Below, piece after piece: positions 52,369 through 64,000 of a stretch of 64,000 nt of DNA. The stretch's first letter is position 1. Each line of letters opens with the position of its first letter. The position numbers and the translations under genes are program-made. Source of the stretch: Psettodes erumei. Its lineage: Eukaryota > Chordata > Actinopteri > Pleuronectiformes > Psettodidae. Location of the stretch: positions 4,030,001 to 4,094,000 of the forward strand of contig JAFBJZ010000952.1 in NCBI GenBank assembly GCA_016785225.1, in the 5' to 3' direction. Under the pieces are notes generated by a model. That model was not told the origin of the DNA and did no database searches. It saw only the letters and a list, made by a program, of their open reading frames with translations.

Positions 52369-54673
52369 CTCTGCAGAATGTGGAAACCAGAATGTATGAA
52401 TCTAAAACTCACTGTGTAGATAGCATGTACATATTACTTTTTATGTCTACTTGTGCCACAAAATACAGTGAAGATGTTCTGAAATGTTCTCACCCAAATT
52501 TGAATATATGTGGAGGATTTCGTCACTCTGAGGGTCTGAAAAGATAATAATAGTTGTCATTCATGTGGAGTGAGAGAGAAACAAGGCCATGACCTAGTTT
52601 AAGAGCAGATCACAGCTGAAGAAATGTTTGATACTGATGACAAAGAGAGTAGATGTTACAAAAATGCATTAAAACTGAACAAACTTTACATATAGGCACA
52701 ACAGCTTACTTTTAAAGAATGAACTGTTAAAATTCTAATGTAGAGAGTTAAAGAAACACATTATTTCAATTCAACATAAAATGGAAGTATCTGTTTTTAA
52801 TTCAGTGTTTAAACATTTACAGTAGTGTGGAGAAATCCAGTAAACATCCAGTGTGTTACAGTATTTATATTCATTGTGGTATTAGAAATTACTCTGACCT
52901 TACTTTGCAAAGTTTATAGCTATGTAATTTCATAATATCTGTTACATCTTTTTCACATAAATTACTGTCAAAAAAAGGAAAGAACCATTTTCGACTCTTT
53001 ATACATGAAGCCATCTACAGTAAAGTACATTTACATCAGAATCTCCTTAGAGAAAAACCAGCTAGAGGAGTATAAATACACATGCTGCAACAGCAAACAC
53101 TTAAATTACAACTAACAACTTTGATATAGAAAAAAAACTAGGGTTATAAACATTTCATGTGCCACTGGTAGAGTTTACATTTAAATGTTGATTATAGTGG
53201 TTCATTAACAACAGGTCTCAGCTCAGTTTCACTGTGCTATTGAACATTTGGGGATATTATATACTCAATAAGGGGAACAATGTTGATTCTGTTCTGTATG
53301 TAATTCAGTGCTTAGTGTATGACAGCATTATTTTACTCTGTATTATGAGTGTAAGACATAATGTTGAGCTTTCATTCAACTGGTGCTAAACTGGGGCTTG
53401 TCAAACTTTCAAAATTAGTACTTTTGAAGCTAAATTTGCAGATTTATCACACAGGTGGTTAGTGTAAATGTATTTCAAGGTGGATCTGGTACATCCTTTT
53501 TCCATTTCTCTGTTTTAAAGGTTGAGATTCGTGTTACTTCATTTATTTTACTGTCAACAAATGCCATGAAAGATCAATCTCCCTATCCTGTGTATTTCAG
53601 CCCCAAGCTCATTTAGTCCTACTTAGGGATTCAATATTTTAAAAGCAGATTGGTCACAGCACATACAGCAATTGGATTTTTTTTAAACAGTTAGATAAAT
53701 CCTCAGAATAGCTGGTCAATTTAGTTTTTAGAAAATGTTACTCAAACAGGAGTAAATGGCATATTATTTGGAGAATATTTTGGAGAATATGTGTGTGTGT
53801 GTGTGTGTGTGTGTGTTTGTGGAATTCACTAAAAATAAAATAGATTGCACATGTTTGAGCCAATGTTTGGCTCACTCATATGTTTATCAGAGGTTGTGGT
53901 GAACAATAGAACTCTATGGAACAGATGAATAAACTCCATTAGGCTGTGAGAGATAATACTTGTCAGTAGGAGCAATTCATTGTTGGCTTTGGTCCTTTCA
54001 CTGACTTTGTTGACAATAATAAAAATGCAGAATATAGCCAGTCTGATGAAGAGATTACGACACTGACAAAAAAGCATTTGTGCAGTGCTGCCTTGTAAAG
54101 GTGTAGTCTGCATTTCATTTATGCCACAGTAGAATTGTGAAAATTATCATGAAAACCTTACAGCTTTAACACATGGAGGGAGTGGACCTACTCTGACATG
54201 AACTGAGAAACATACACATTGGCATTTAGATTTGTTGACATTTACTAGCTGTGCTGGTAGATGTGCACACGTAAACCAAATTTACAACAAATTTACAACA
54301 AATGTTAATAAAAATCTGTTTTTAAATGGTGTGGAAATGCACTTTCTAGAAAGTATACACCAAGTCATTGCCCATACAAAGTTTAGGAACTACAGAGTGG
54401 CAAAACTGCTAAAAACTGTCCTAATGTGAACTGTTGTCAACAGACTTTCATTATATGAAAGCCTGTTATACTAAAATTGTAAGGGAGCAGTAGAAGCTCT
54501 CATTTCAAAACTGTATTTACAGCTCTCATGCTAAAGGAAATGAGTAAGAGCAGTCAAAAGTGTTTTAGAACCAGCATCTATCTAAAATCAAAACAATGAT
54601 TCAGAAGCTTAGAAAATTAAACTTATGCAACTGAAATGCATCTGTGACAAAGGACGAGCTGCTGTAAAAACGG
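52369..54673. other. Convergent 3' region of plekhn1 and arhgef19
   Basis: The two genes face each other with 2.3 kb between stop codons and no coding exon between. An AATAAA on the + strand at 53834-53839 and one on the - strand (TTTATT at 53542-53547) could end plekhn1 and arhgef19 transcripts respectively. If both are used, the two 3' UTRs overlap by about 300 bases. A (GT)13 run at 53791-53816 sits beside the + strand signal. Confidence 0.4.
53791..53816 (+). repeat. (GT)13 microsatellite
   Basis: Thirteen perfect GT dinucleotides. Confidence 0.95.
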
Positions 54674-57600
54674 CTAGTCTTCTCCCTCCAGTTTCTGTGT
54701 GACACATTTGATGCGGATATTTTCTCGGAGGTTGCGGAGACGTGCGCTGCGACTTGTGATTTCTTCTACGTAGGTTTTGGGGAACCAGCCCCGTTCCCCG
54801 TCTGACAGTCTGATGCCTTCCACCCAGCCTTGGGAAAGAAGACATCCCTTAGACATCAAATAAACTACTTCTTCTTATTAACCACTGCTTGTTTAAAGTT
54901 TGAACAGCAAGTAAGACACAGAAACCTAACTGTTTATGGTGATAAGTTGTGTTGGACTTAATAAAAATTCTTACCATCACTTGTTATGGTCTTAGCATGA
55001 AGAATATCGGCCTTTTCCAGTGTTAACTCATCATGCTCTTGGGCCTGATAGCTTTTGATGCACTGAACCTGGGATATATCTAAGAGGAAAAGAAAAGAGA
55101 TGAATGAGTGGACTAAGTGGTTTACACTGATTCGTGATGAACTCCAGCTCTCTACTGACCATCATTCTCATTGGCTTGTTCTATGTCTTCAAGTGGATCA
55201 GATGGAAACATCGCTGTGATCCATCTCTGCTTCCCGCTCCTTGTCAGACACAAAACCAAAAAGGGCACTGCTTAATTGATCAAAATTGATCCGAAGTTAT
55301 TGTTTCCAATATTGGGACAAAGTGTTGATACTCACTCAGTGTGTGATTTGAGCAGGATCTGGTGTTTGAGCTGCTGACCTTCACACAACTGCAGATGGAA
55401 GATGAAGCCTGAGATACCCTGCAGCTTCTGACTGAGATCCTTCACTTTCAGCTCTCCTATCTTGGCATGTACGAACACCATGAACTTCCATGTACTGAAA
55501 AAAGTAATTTTACTATCAAGCTCAGAGAACAGCAAACAGTAGATGTTGAAATATCACATTTATGAACAGCAGGTGAATCTGACTATTACTGTGGCAAAAC
55601 TGGTAACAAATGTAAGTGGAGAGTTGTGTAACTGGATCTCAATCTCAATAAACACATATGTAAATTACTAAAAACATCTCTAAATCTAAAATGTACACAA
55701 ACCAGTGTATCCTTTGGCAATATCAGTTGCACATCACTCACTCTTTCCTCCTGGACAGCAGGAGACAGTCATTGAACAGGTGCAGGTACACGGGCTTGGT
55801 GGGCAGTTTTAGCTTTGATCCAGACATACTCATCGTCTGAGTGTCCACTTCCAGGAGTTCACCATGTTTCACCAGCCAGCGGGACTGAGAGATCAGAGGA
55901 AAGATCTACAAAGAAGGAAATAGGTTGTGGATTAAAAAAAACAGGACAAAATAAAAAAGAGAGAAAGTCCAAGCAGTGTATCATATGCCATCTCGACTTA
56001 AGAACAATTCACAAAGACTTCAGTTACCTTTCCCTCAAAATGTATTTTCTTATTGAGGTGAATAAGTTCCTCCATCCTCTTCATTGACTGCACACTGGAG
56101 TTACATTCTTTGATGATCTAAGAAGACACACACCAACACAGTCATTACGGCTGTGCCTCACCAGTGTTAATACTGGTGCTCATCCAACTGACTATTAGGG
56201 ATGATAATCACCACCTTTTTCAGCTCATTGAAGGCTTTCGTGGCAGTGTCCTCATCTCGAGAGCCTGGTGTTGTCCTCTTTAAGATATTCTGAAAAATAA
56301 AGACGTTTCTGTTTTTTGAAGGTATGCCAGGGAGTAAACTATACTCCTGTCATGCACTTTTGGGGAAAAAACCTGCTGCGGCAAATTGCTTGGCCAGTGC
56401 CAGTATTATCCCATTTACAGTTTCATGTAATTGGGTTTCAAGTGTGAACATGAATTCTGCAGTGAACATTTAATCACGTACCTCCACCAGCATTTTAAGC
56501 CGTGTGATCCTCTGAAATGGGAGGATTAGAAAGGAGGTCAGAGGAAGTCTTTGGCAGATGGGGTCCTCCTCCAAACGAGCCAGGATGCCGGGGAAACGAG
56601 GGTTATCATGCCTGAGAGGACAAGAGGAGGAAATTTAGAGAAACGCTTTAATGACTTTTTGAGAAACTGAGCGCAAATTCCAGCATGCTGTTTACTCTGA
56701 CAAAAAAATTTCAGCTTACTCAAAAGGCACTATCTGCAAGTTAAGTCATGTAGGTGTAAAATAACACCTGAACACACCTAGAGGAAATTATGGACATCCA
56801 GCATGAAACAATTGGACTTTATCCACTACACTGCACAGAGAAATGGTGCCTGCATACATACACCCTTATCAGCTAGAACAATAAAACCAAAGAACTGATC
56901 AGTTAGCTGATCTTGTGTCAATGGACTCGCAAAGCTAATTGGTTTAGGTTTGGGTTCCAAATCATTGATGACTTATGCATACTGTGGAAGCAGTTACTCA
57001 CAGCAAACGCTGGTATGTCTGTTCTTGGTAAGCCTGGTTGGTTACATAAGGTAAATAAACCCTTCGCAGAGCCGGGCAGTGATCCAGGACAATGTCACAC
57101 ACATCAAAACGCAGAATGTCTTCCTCCAGTCTGTGTTCCAGGTCTTGAAGAAACCTACAGGCAAGTGAGCAGAAAGTACAGTCAGAGGCATGATGACCGT
57201 GATGTTAAAACACAGACCTGAGGCCAACAGAGATACAGAGGCAATTTACTTCACCTCTCACTGACATCTTTGACTTCAGGCAGCTTGGAGAAGAGCCACT
57301 GCTTATCCTGAGCTCCAAGACACTCGGCCAGCTCCTGTGACAGCATGAAGTGATCCACAGCTATCGTCAAGCTACGAATGTATGATGCCTCTGAAGTCAC
57401 CAGCTCAAACTTTGCCTGAGTGGAGGAGTACACAGGATGTCAGCCCCCCATATGGTACATACATGAACACATCTGACAAGCAACAAAGAGAAAAAATAAG
57501 ACCCAAATGCAAATACACTTGCAAAATTTTTAAATGTCTTACTCACCTCCTGTAACTTCCTCTCCTCGTTACTGAAGTTGTCAAGCTGACCGCTAGTTCG

Positions 57601-60600
57601 CACATCAGGTATATCCTGCCACAGTGCAAAAGCAGAGCCTCGTGAGGAACGAAAGGAACTGGATGGAGAGAGATTAGATGGCGACGGGGTCCCGTCAGAC
57701 CCCTCGTCCCCTCGTCCCTCCTCCTCTGTGCCCGGCTCCTTCCCCTGTTGCCGCTGGATCTCTCTGTTGATGGCCACGTCACTGTATTCCTGGTAGAGAA
57801 TGGCTGCAGGAGGAAGCAGGGATCAAACAAAAGAGAGGTTGACAGCTTGAACCTGTATTAGCATTGCAGGGAAATGTGTAGATAGTTTACACAGATACAA
57901 TAGCAAAAGCAAATGCTTAAGGAAAGCTGTTTTTTAGGAAACTTACAACTAGGTAAAAACCTTGATAAGCGATTGGAACTAGCAACAGTTGGAACTGTGC
58001 CCAAATCATCTTCTATGGATTTCTTTCGCATTCTGTGAAGGAAATGTGAAATTCTATTAACTCATGCTGTCTGGTTTTTACACTTTTAATGCTGAGTACA
58101 AAGGCTATATTTACCCAAGTTTTGTGCTCCACCGATGCAACGGCATCCCATTGTCACTGCTGGGCAGAGGAGGTGCAGGTCCTACAGGGCTGTGGGGGGC
58201 ACTATCACTAGAGCCTCCTGAGCTACGGTGCCTGGAATTGGACTTATCTGGAGAAGATAAGAAGTGAGGTCAAGGTAAGAAGCCAGCACCTCATGTATGA
58301 AAGGGTCAGGAAATACTGTTATGTAATACCCTCAGTTTGAGACTTTCTGGAATCTTTCATACATTTTGTTGTTACTTAAGCCTCACCTGCTTGCACCTTG
58401 TACATTTTCCAGTCTTTTATAGTAAAGCAGGACTGCAGTTAAGAATTTATTCCTTCTCTAGTATGTTCTTTTTTAAATAGTACATGGAGGAGAGACTGTA
58501 TGAAATTAAGATGAGAGAGTGGAAGATGACACAAAACAAAGATCTCCAACCAGGGAGGGAGCAATCATATGACCAACATCTTAAAGGATAGCTTTGAAAA
58601 ACTGTTTTAAAACAATAATTACATATCCATTAGTGATTGAAACTGTTTCTTTTTGCTGTAATAGCTCCTCCTGGTCATTACTGGCTATCAAAAATATCAT
58701 TTTCTAACATTCCCCCAGTAGAAGTGATGGGGGACATAATCCACTGTGCATTTTCTGAGCAAATATATGTATATAGTTTATCTCAAGTTAAAATGATGCT
58801 TCAGCAGTTTGGGTTTATCCACTGTATTTCCATGATGAGCTGAAGCACTGGACAGAATCACAAAGGCCATACTAAGAAGACTATAACTTAAGAGGAAAGT
58901 CACTGATGAAGATACAGTTTGGACTCTGGTTTTGCTAAGTCTATGGAGCTTGTCCCCCAATACCTTTTAGACAAACTTAAAAATGTGTGAGACAGAGTAA
59001 AGTAAAAAACACTTGCATTTCAGAAACTGGAACCAGCAAGTCTTTGGCATTTTTTGGTGATAATGATTAACCAACTCTCAAAATTGTTGATTCATTTTCA
59101 GTCAGTACATTAATAGATCAATTGACAAATTGTTTGAGCACTGCAGCAAAGCAAGTTTATGACTAGTTTCCTGTCATATAATTATGCAAATGTCAATCAT
59201 CATTGCAGAAAGATTGATGTCTGACATAAAATGACGTCCCTGTGACTGGTTTTAATATTAATATATTTATGGCAAATTAAAGGAAAAACCTGAATACCTG
59301 AGTGATGAAACCTATCGTAACAAATGCTTCCAGACTGGACATGAGATTGAATGAATGCTTTGATGAACTAGCCTTCACTGAAATGTTAGCAGGATGTTGG
59401 CTCTGCTGTGGACTCACAGTCAGGGTTGGGACTGAGGCTGCTGGAGCTCTGTCTGTCTCTTGAGGACACCCGGGCAGACAGTGACTTCCCCAGCTTCAAG
59501 GTGAAGGAGTTCTTCCTCTGAGACAGCTGTAGCCTTGATATGAGTTCAGAAGCTGAGAAGCGCCGCCGCTCTTGGTCCCCTTGACGGCTGCGTGACAACA
59601 AGCTCCCCCCTGTGGCACTGGACGTCTCTACACCCCCGCTATCTTCCCTCACCCCCAGTATTGAGTCCTCAATTATCTGTAGCGGTTCTGAAGGTAGACT
59701 GAAAATGTCATCATGATCTGTGGCACCGTCTGTGGACGAGGGGCTTGAAATGGCCTCCAGGGAAGATAATCCACTGAGGTCCTCCTCCAGGAAAGATGCA
59801 AAAGGTCCAGGGAAGATGTAGTCTGCATCCAGGATTGGGCTGCTGAGAGACTCATCGCTCAGGTTGTCAGGGGAATAAACTTGCATCTTTCGCCCTTGAA
59901 ACAAAAAAACACCTTTGATCAGATTAAGAGGAAGCATTATAGCATTTAGCATTTTAAGTGATGTCATGTGATCTTTATCCGCAGTATAATAAAAGTCTCA
60001 CACTCACGGATAGACTTCTCTTTGACTGAACCTTGCGATGTCCTCCTCTGTGGCTGGCAGGAGTTGGGGCTTTGAAAGCCAGGACCTTCAGGTGAGGATG
60101 GTGAGCAAGGTACCTGAGATTCCCAAGAATCTCTGTTCATGTAAAGAGAGGACAGAGGGAACGACAGAGGAAGGCTAAGAGCTGCGTGGAGGGGACGACA
60201 CACTGTTGTGATGGTCCGTGGCTTTTCAGTCTGCTCCTGCAGAGAACAAGTCCCATTATGGCATTCAAGCTCACCGTCACCCTCAGGTGTATGAGAGTTC
60301 AAATTCAGTGTTGTTTCATGTTCACTGTCTATCCTGTTGCAGCCGTTCTGCATGTCATTCAGTTCATTTAGTCTGTGTCTGTAACCATTCAATGGCAGAG
60401 AGTGTGTTATACAATGTGCATCTGGAATCACAGTCGGCCTCGTAGAGCCAAGGCCATTTAGTTTAGGAGTCACTGGTGGTTGTAGCTCAATAAATGCCAG
60501 TGTTTCCTGCTGGCACACAGCAATATGCTTGTGATGACAAGGGTGGAGGAGAGGCCTGTCCTCCTCGGCCTCGCTCAGAACCTGGGACTCTCTCTCTGAG

Positions 60601-60698
60601 CCAGGGATCCACATGCTGGGACTCTCTCCTCGGCAGCGAAAAGCGTGAAGGTGGGGTTGGAAATCAAGAAAAGGAGAGAATCCATACCCAGGGAGCAT
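54674..60698 (-). CDS. arhgef19: arhgef19 (WGEF), ephexin-family Rho guanine nucleotide exchange factor
   Basis: Fifteen coding exons on the minus strand, all in phase: 60698-60008, 59894-59418, 58247-58115, 58032-57947, 57803-57547, 57415-57255, 57154-57002, 56611-56482, 56289-56215, 56117-56028, 55905-55742, 55494-55336, 55239-55160, 55079-54975, 54828-54674 (about 971 residues). The N-terminus shares AVCQQETLAFIEL, QPQRRTSQGS, RRKMQVYSP and ERRRFSASEL with ARHGEF19. LYQEYSDVAINREI (about 465) is the ephexin autoinhibitory tyrosine motif. DH about 549-735 (AKFELVTSEASYIRSL, LGAQDKQWLFSKLPEVK, LPLTSFLILPFQRITRLKML). PH about 760-878. SH3 about 886-945 (DELTLEKADIL, GWFPKTYVEEI). Known: WGEF activates RhoA downstream of Dishevelled/Frizzled in planar cell polarity. 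It is longer than human (802), mainly in the N-terminus. The ATG at 60698 follows an acceptor ending at 60720, so a non-coding exon lies upstream; an out-of-frame ATG precedes it by 17 bases. Confidence 0.95.
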
Positions 60699-61547
60699 GG
60701 CTGAACAGACACATGAGAGCTGCAAAGGGACAGTAGGGAGAGAAAATTCATTACATCGAAACTATTAAAAGGTGTATTTAATACCTTTCAATACAAAACA
60801 CTTTAGACTAATGGCCATCAGATTTACTCAGTATGCATGCAGTTTAGTTTTTACATATTAATGAATCGTTTCAATACCAATAAAAATATTTAATGTAATT
60901 TAAATAATCAAACACCGTAAAGCGCTGTAATTATTCTAGTGGCACATTCCATACTCCATAGTTACGGGATTACAAGCATCTTTTGCAAAATGTGAAAAAA
61001 AACATTGACCCAACCAGAAAAGTAATATGTACCACAGATTAATAACATGCCCTGTTTTTTCTCTGCTGTCATCTATGATCATGTGGACAAAATGCGTGTG
61101 TGATTAAACTATCTAAAGTAAATAACACAAAACAACTTGGAAAAACTGGAATCTTTCCACAAGATACAAATTGGTGTGTTGGTCTAAACCAATACAGCAA
61201 CCAGCCACCGAGCCTGCAATCAAATATGGTTGACTGGACACAACTCGCTGTTAGCAACTTAGCTTAGTCTCATCCGAAATTCCACAGATTCGATTGAGTG
61301 TTACACACTATGTTCATTTATAATGAACAGTGAGCAGGGTTATGTAAGTTTAACACAATGACTTCTGTATATTTTTTGGGATTCATATTCATGCAGCCCC
61401 ACACCCACACATACAGCAAGAGAGAAAGAGATAGACTGAGCAGACATAGACCCTGAAACTATTGACACGTGCTCAATGCTTCCAAGTCAAACCCAATCCT
61501 CACACACAGACACATATACACACACACACACAAACACACGTGCACGG

Positions 61548-61550
<3 letters not shown>

Positions 61551-61594
<44 letters not shown>
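61551..61594 (+). repeat. (CA)22 microsatellite
   Basis: Uninterrupted CA dinucleotides within a longer imperfect CA-rich stretch that begins near 61498. Confidence 0.95.
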
Positions 61595-61597
<3 letters not shown>

Positions 61598-61691
61598 AAG
61601 TCTAGAGCAGTGTGTCTCCTGAGCCGTGTCTTCCTGCTCTCCTCTAATTAAAGACCTCTCTACACACAGCATTCAGCCCCTGTACTTAACA

Positions 61692-61692
<1 letters not shown>

Positions 61693-61736
<44 letters not shown>
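61693..61736 (+). repeat. Compound (CT)n(CA)n microsatellite
   Basis: CT dinucleotides pass directly into CA dinucleotides. Both are pyrimidine-purine structured tracts of the kind common in teleost genomes. Confidence 0.9.
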
Positions 61737-61987
61737 GGAACACACCAGCTCCAGACAGAATACCACAACAAACGAACAGACGGAGGAAGAGAGCACATCC
61801 TGAGCACTCTCACCTTTCACCTGAGATCTATACTCGTCTATCATTTTGGTTGTTGGTCCACCTTCCTGACAGCCTGTGTTAGCTAGCAGGCACCTTTTCT
61901 GATTGAATATTTACAGTGAGCGTCTGTTTAAAACTCAGGAGAAGGTCATAAAGCTAGCTCTGCTGACAGGCTGTTTAAACACACACC

Positions 61988-62028
61988 ATGGAGCTCAGTC
62001 TCTTCTTACCCTCCCGCTTCCTGAGCAG
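61988..62028 (+). CDS. Weak candidate first coding exon, product unknown
   Basis: ACCATGGAG is a strong start context. It opens a 13-codon frame, MELSLFLPSRFLS, plus two bases ending AGCAG|GTAATC, a good donor. I recognise no family and found no in-phase partner exon before the window ends. The opposite strand has a donor-like site in the same place, so it could instead be part of an arhgef19 5' UTR exon. Confidence 0.12.
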
Positions 62029-64000
62029 GTAATCCTCAACTTGTGACTTAAACACCAGGTAAAATGAATGGTACAGACACTAACACAAAAAACCCCACAG
62101 TCTCACACTCACATGCAAAGGGGGGAAGGCCCATGTGAGTTGGTTATTTTCAAATCAAATAACTGTAGATAGCAGCACCTAATAACAAAAAGAAATTACT
62201 GTAGTCTATTCTTCTATTGTGTACCTTACAATAAAATGGACTGAATTAACATTTCGAGACAGGCAACTAAAACATTTAGTTTTTGGTCTTTCAGGGCATA
62301 AGCCTTTGTGCTTTTGTTTAATACTAAGATACAGTATACAGTAGCTAGCATTTCGACAATAGCAACTTTCAGAGCTGATATCCTACATGAATGACAATTG
62401 TCAATGGTGTTTGTTTGTTCAGGGGATGCAAAAGCAACACGACAAACTCATCCTACCAACCAATTTAAGTCTGTTCCATTTTATACATTGCAGTAATCAC
62501 ATTAGCCTTGTGGCAACTTCTTCTGACTAGAGCAGAAGTTTAGTTTAGTTTAGTTTAGTAGTATAAAACTATTTCAATTCAAAAGTATTTGCTCTCTAAG
62601 GTTGGTCGTATTCCCTCTCATGCTTTATTTTAGTCAATGAGAAAGGTTGGGTAATGTTTACCTGGCAATATGTTAGCTTAGCCACATTAGCTGACAAAGG
62701 TAGCTTACTGTGACCCAGTACAGAATCTAGACAGTAAGCTATTGTTGTAATAAGACAAAATGTGAAGACTGAATGTCAGTGTTTTTATTTGTTTGTTTTC
62801 CAAGCTGTTGCCAAGACACTTGCACTTCTTTACATTTTTTCTATAAGCAGCTCTCCCATTACCACTGGTTGTGTTTTGTGGGAGAAAACTTATCAAAACT
62901 ACAGTTTAGCATTTGATTTTAGTCAGTTAGTCTGACATTTTGAAGAACACTAAAGATAACTTTGTCATCATTCCACTGTAAACTGCTACATGCTCTCAAA
63001 AGACAGAATTACCATACTGTATACTGTAGTGTGCACTTAGGCACACAGAGAAGGTCACACTGTGAGTGCTAATTGCTAACTTTTTATCTCTTTCATATAT
63101 TTGTTCACATTCACAAACACACACACACTGCAGGCTCTTGGTCATGGATAATCTGGGGAAATTATACCTCTCAAATCATTTTTGACATATTTTTATTTGT
63201 AATTTAGAGTTCAATTATCACAATGGCATGCTGTAAATCTTTACGAGACACGTATATTTTACATTACAGTTAGTGGTATCACATTTAACTGCACAACTGT
63301 AATTTACATGAACACAGCAGTGCCCCTTAAAAAGATTAAAGCATGAATGAATACTTTTCCTGAAAGTCGAACTTTGTTTATTATGTTTGTTTGCCTGGAG
63401 ACTCACACACTGGAAATCATAGTTTACCTTCTTATTGAGCACACATGTGCTCCGATTTGAATGTGAGGCCGGTGAAAAGGCACACCTGTTCCTGTGGCAA
63501 TGGCAGGCTGCCCACTCAATCCTGCCGCTCGGTGTTTTCCTCTTACACGTGCACACTAACACACATACATCTGCATGTATGCATGCACACACACACAGAC
63601 ACAAGTTTCCACACAAACACACACAGTAGTGCAGGCACAAACGGTTACCTGTTCCCTGCTGCAGACAAAGGCAGCCTTTATATGTGTGCCTGGGCCAGGC
63701 TGTCCTGAGCACAGGACACCTGAGAGGGTGTGGGAACTGCTTATACTGATCCACTCGTATAGTGCAGCCACTGAGCCATATAAACACATCCAGACCACAG
63801 CTGCATAATGACAAAAGCTTATTGGTTTCTGAACGTGATTACTGGCTGGTTATACTGTAATCCTGCTGTAGATGTACAGCATTATCTAAACTTTACTTAC
63901 TTCTATCTGCAGCCTGTCATATGAGATCAAATGTGAATTACAGTACTTCCTTGTTTACAGTGTGTGCTCTAGAAGAAAATAGATTTTATCTTCCTTGACT
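62029..64000. other. Non-coding flank, no gene supported
   Basis: About 2 kb with a short TTTAG repeat near 62540-62560 and CA-rich DNA at about 63545-63630. A long minus-strand frame here is made mostly of translated CA/TG repeats and is not accepted as a gene. Confidence 0.45.

Larger units (their letters stand above)
60720..61985. other. arhgef19 upstream intron/promoter region with microsatellites
   Basis: No coding exon supported. The sequence includes CA-rich DNA at 61498-61595 with a pure CA run at 61551-61594, and a compound CT/CA run at about 61693-61736. The arhgef19 5' UTR exon must lie in or beyond this stretch. On the minus strand, a donor-like GGGAGG|GTAAGA reads at 62010/62009. 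Confidence 0.35.

Noticed and set aside
63218..63814. 198-codon minus-strand frame, cysteine-rich
   Set aside because: Most of it is translated CA/TG microsatellite DNA (runs of Cys, Val, His). It has no recognisable domain or splice support.
1..64000. tRNA, rRNA, endogenous virus or intact transposon genes
   Set aside because: While reading through the window I saw no tRNA-like B box in a cloverleaf context, no rRNA, no reverse transcriptase, transposase or capsid-like frame. Not a systematic search.

Overview
The window reads as teleost fish nuclear DNA, probably a ray-finned fish of the spiny-rayed type. It is AT-rich, has short GT-AG introns and many CA/GT microsatellites, and every recognisable gene is a vertebrate gene split into exons. 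It is neither prokaryotic nor viral. All gene calls come from my own translation and splice-phase reading, compared with remembered family sequences; nothing was searched.

Layout: (1) 1-3,080, + strand: last coding exon (RING finger) and long 3' UTR of mib2. (2) 3.1-35.9 kb: about 33 kb with no protein-coding gene that I can support. Inside it, on the + strand, is the complete miR-200 cluster: mir-200b (26.6 kb), mir-200a (26.8 kb) and mir-429 (28.3 kb), with both arms of each hairpin readable. A CpG-dense stretch carrying several ZEB/SNAIL-type E-boxes lies at 21.5-22.9 kb and is my best candidate for the cluster's promoter. (3) 35.9-43.6 kb, + strand: ttll10 (tubulin glycylase family), 11 coding exons, all in phase, about 636 residues. 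(4) 44.7-52.4 kb, + strand: plekhn1-like gene with an N-myristoylation/palmitoylation start and two PH-type domains, 11 proposed coding exons, about 393 residues. One intron carries a degenerate tandem array of about 1 kb. (5) 54.7-60.7 kb, - strand: arhgef19 (WGEF, ephexin-family RhoGEF; LYQEY motif, DH, PH, SH3), 15 coding exons, about 971 residues, convergent with plekhn1. (6) 60.7-64 kb: presumed upstream region of arhgef19, rich in CA/CT microsatellites, with one weak candidate first exon on the + strand.

The order mib2 / mir-200b-200a-429 / ttll10 / plekhn1 matches genes that lie on human 1p36.33, and ARHGEF19 is on human 1p36.13, so this is a conserved syntenic block. The protein genes do not form one pathway. 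The regulatory centre of the window is the miR-200 cluster, known for repressing ZEB1/ZEB2 and keeping cells epithelial; its order relative to ttll10 and its strand are the same as in human. I found no undescribed system. The most interesting unexplained items are the E-box/CpG block, a competing hairpin beside mir-429, three other strong inverted repeats in the gene desert, and the intronic tandem array.
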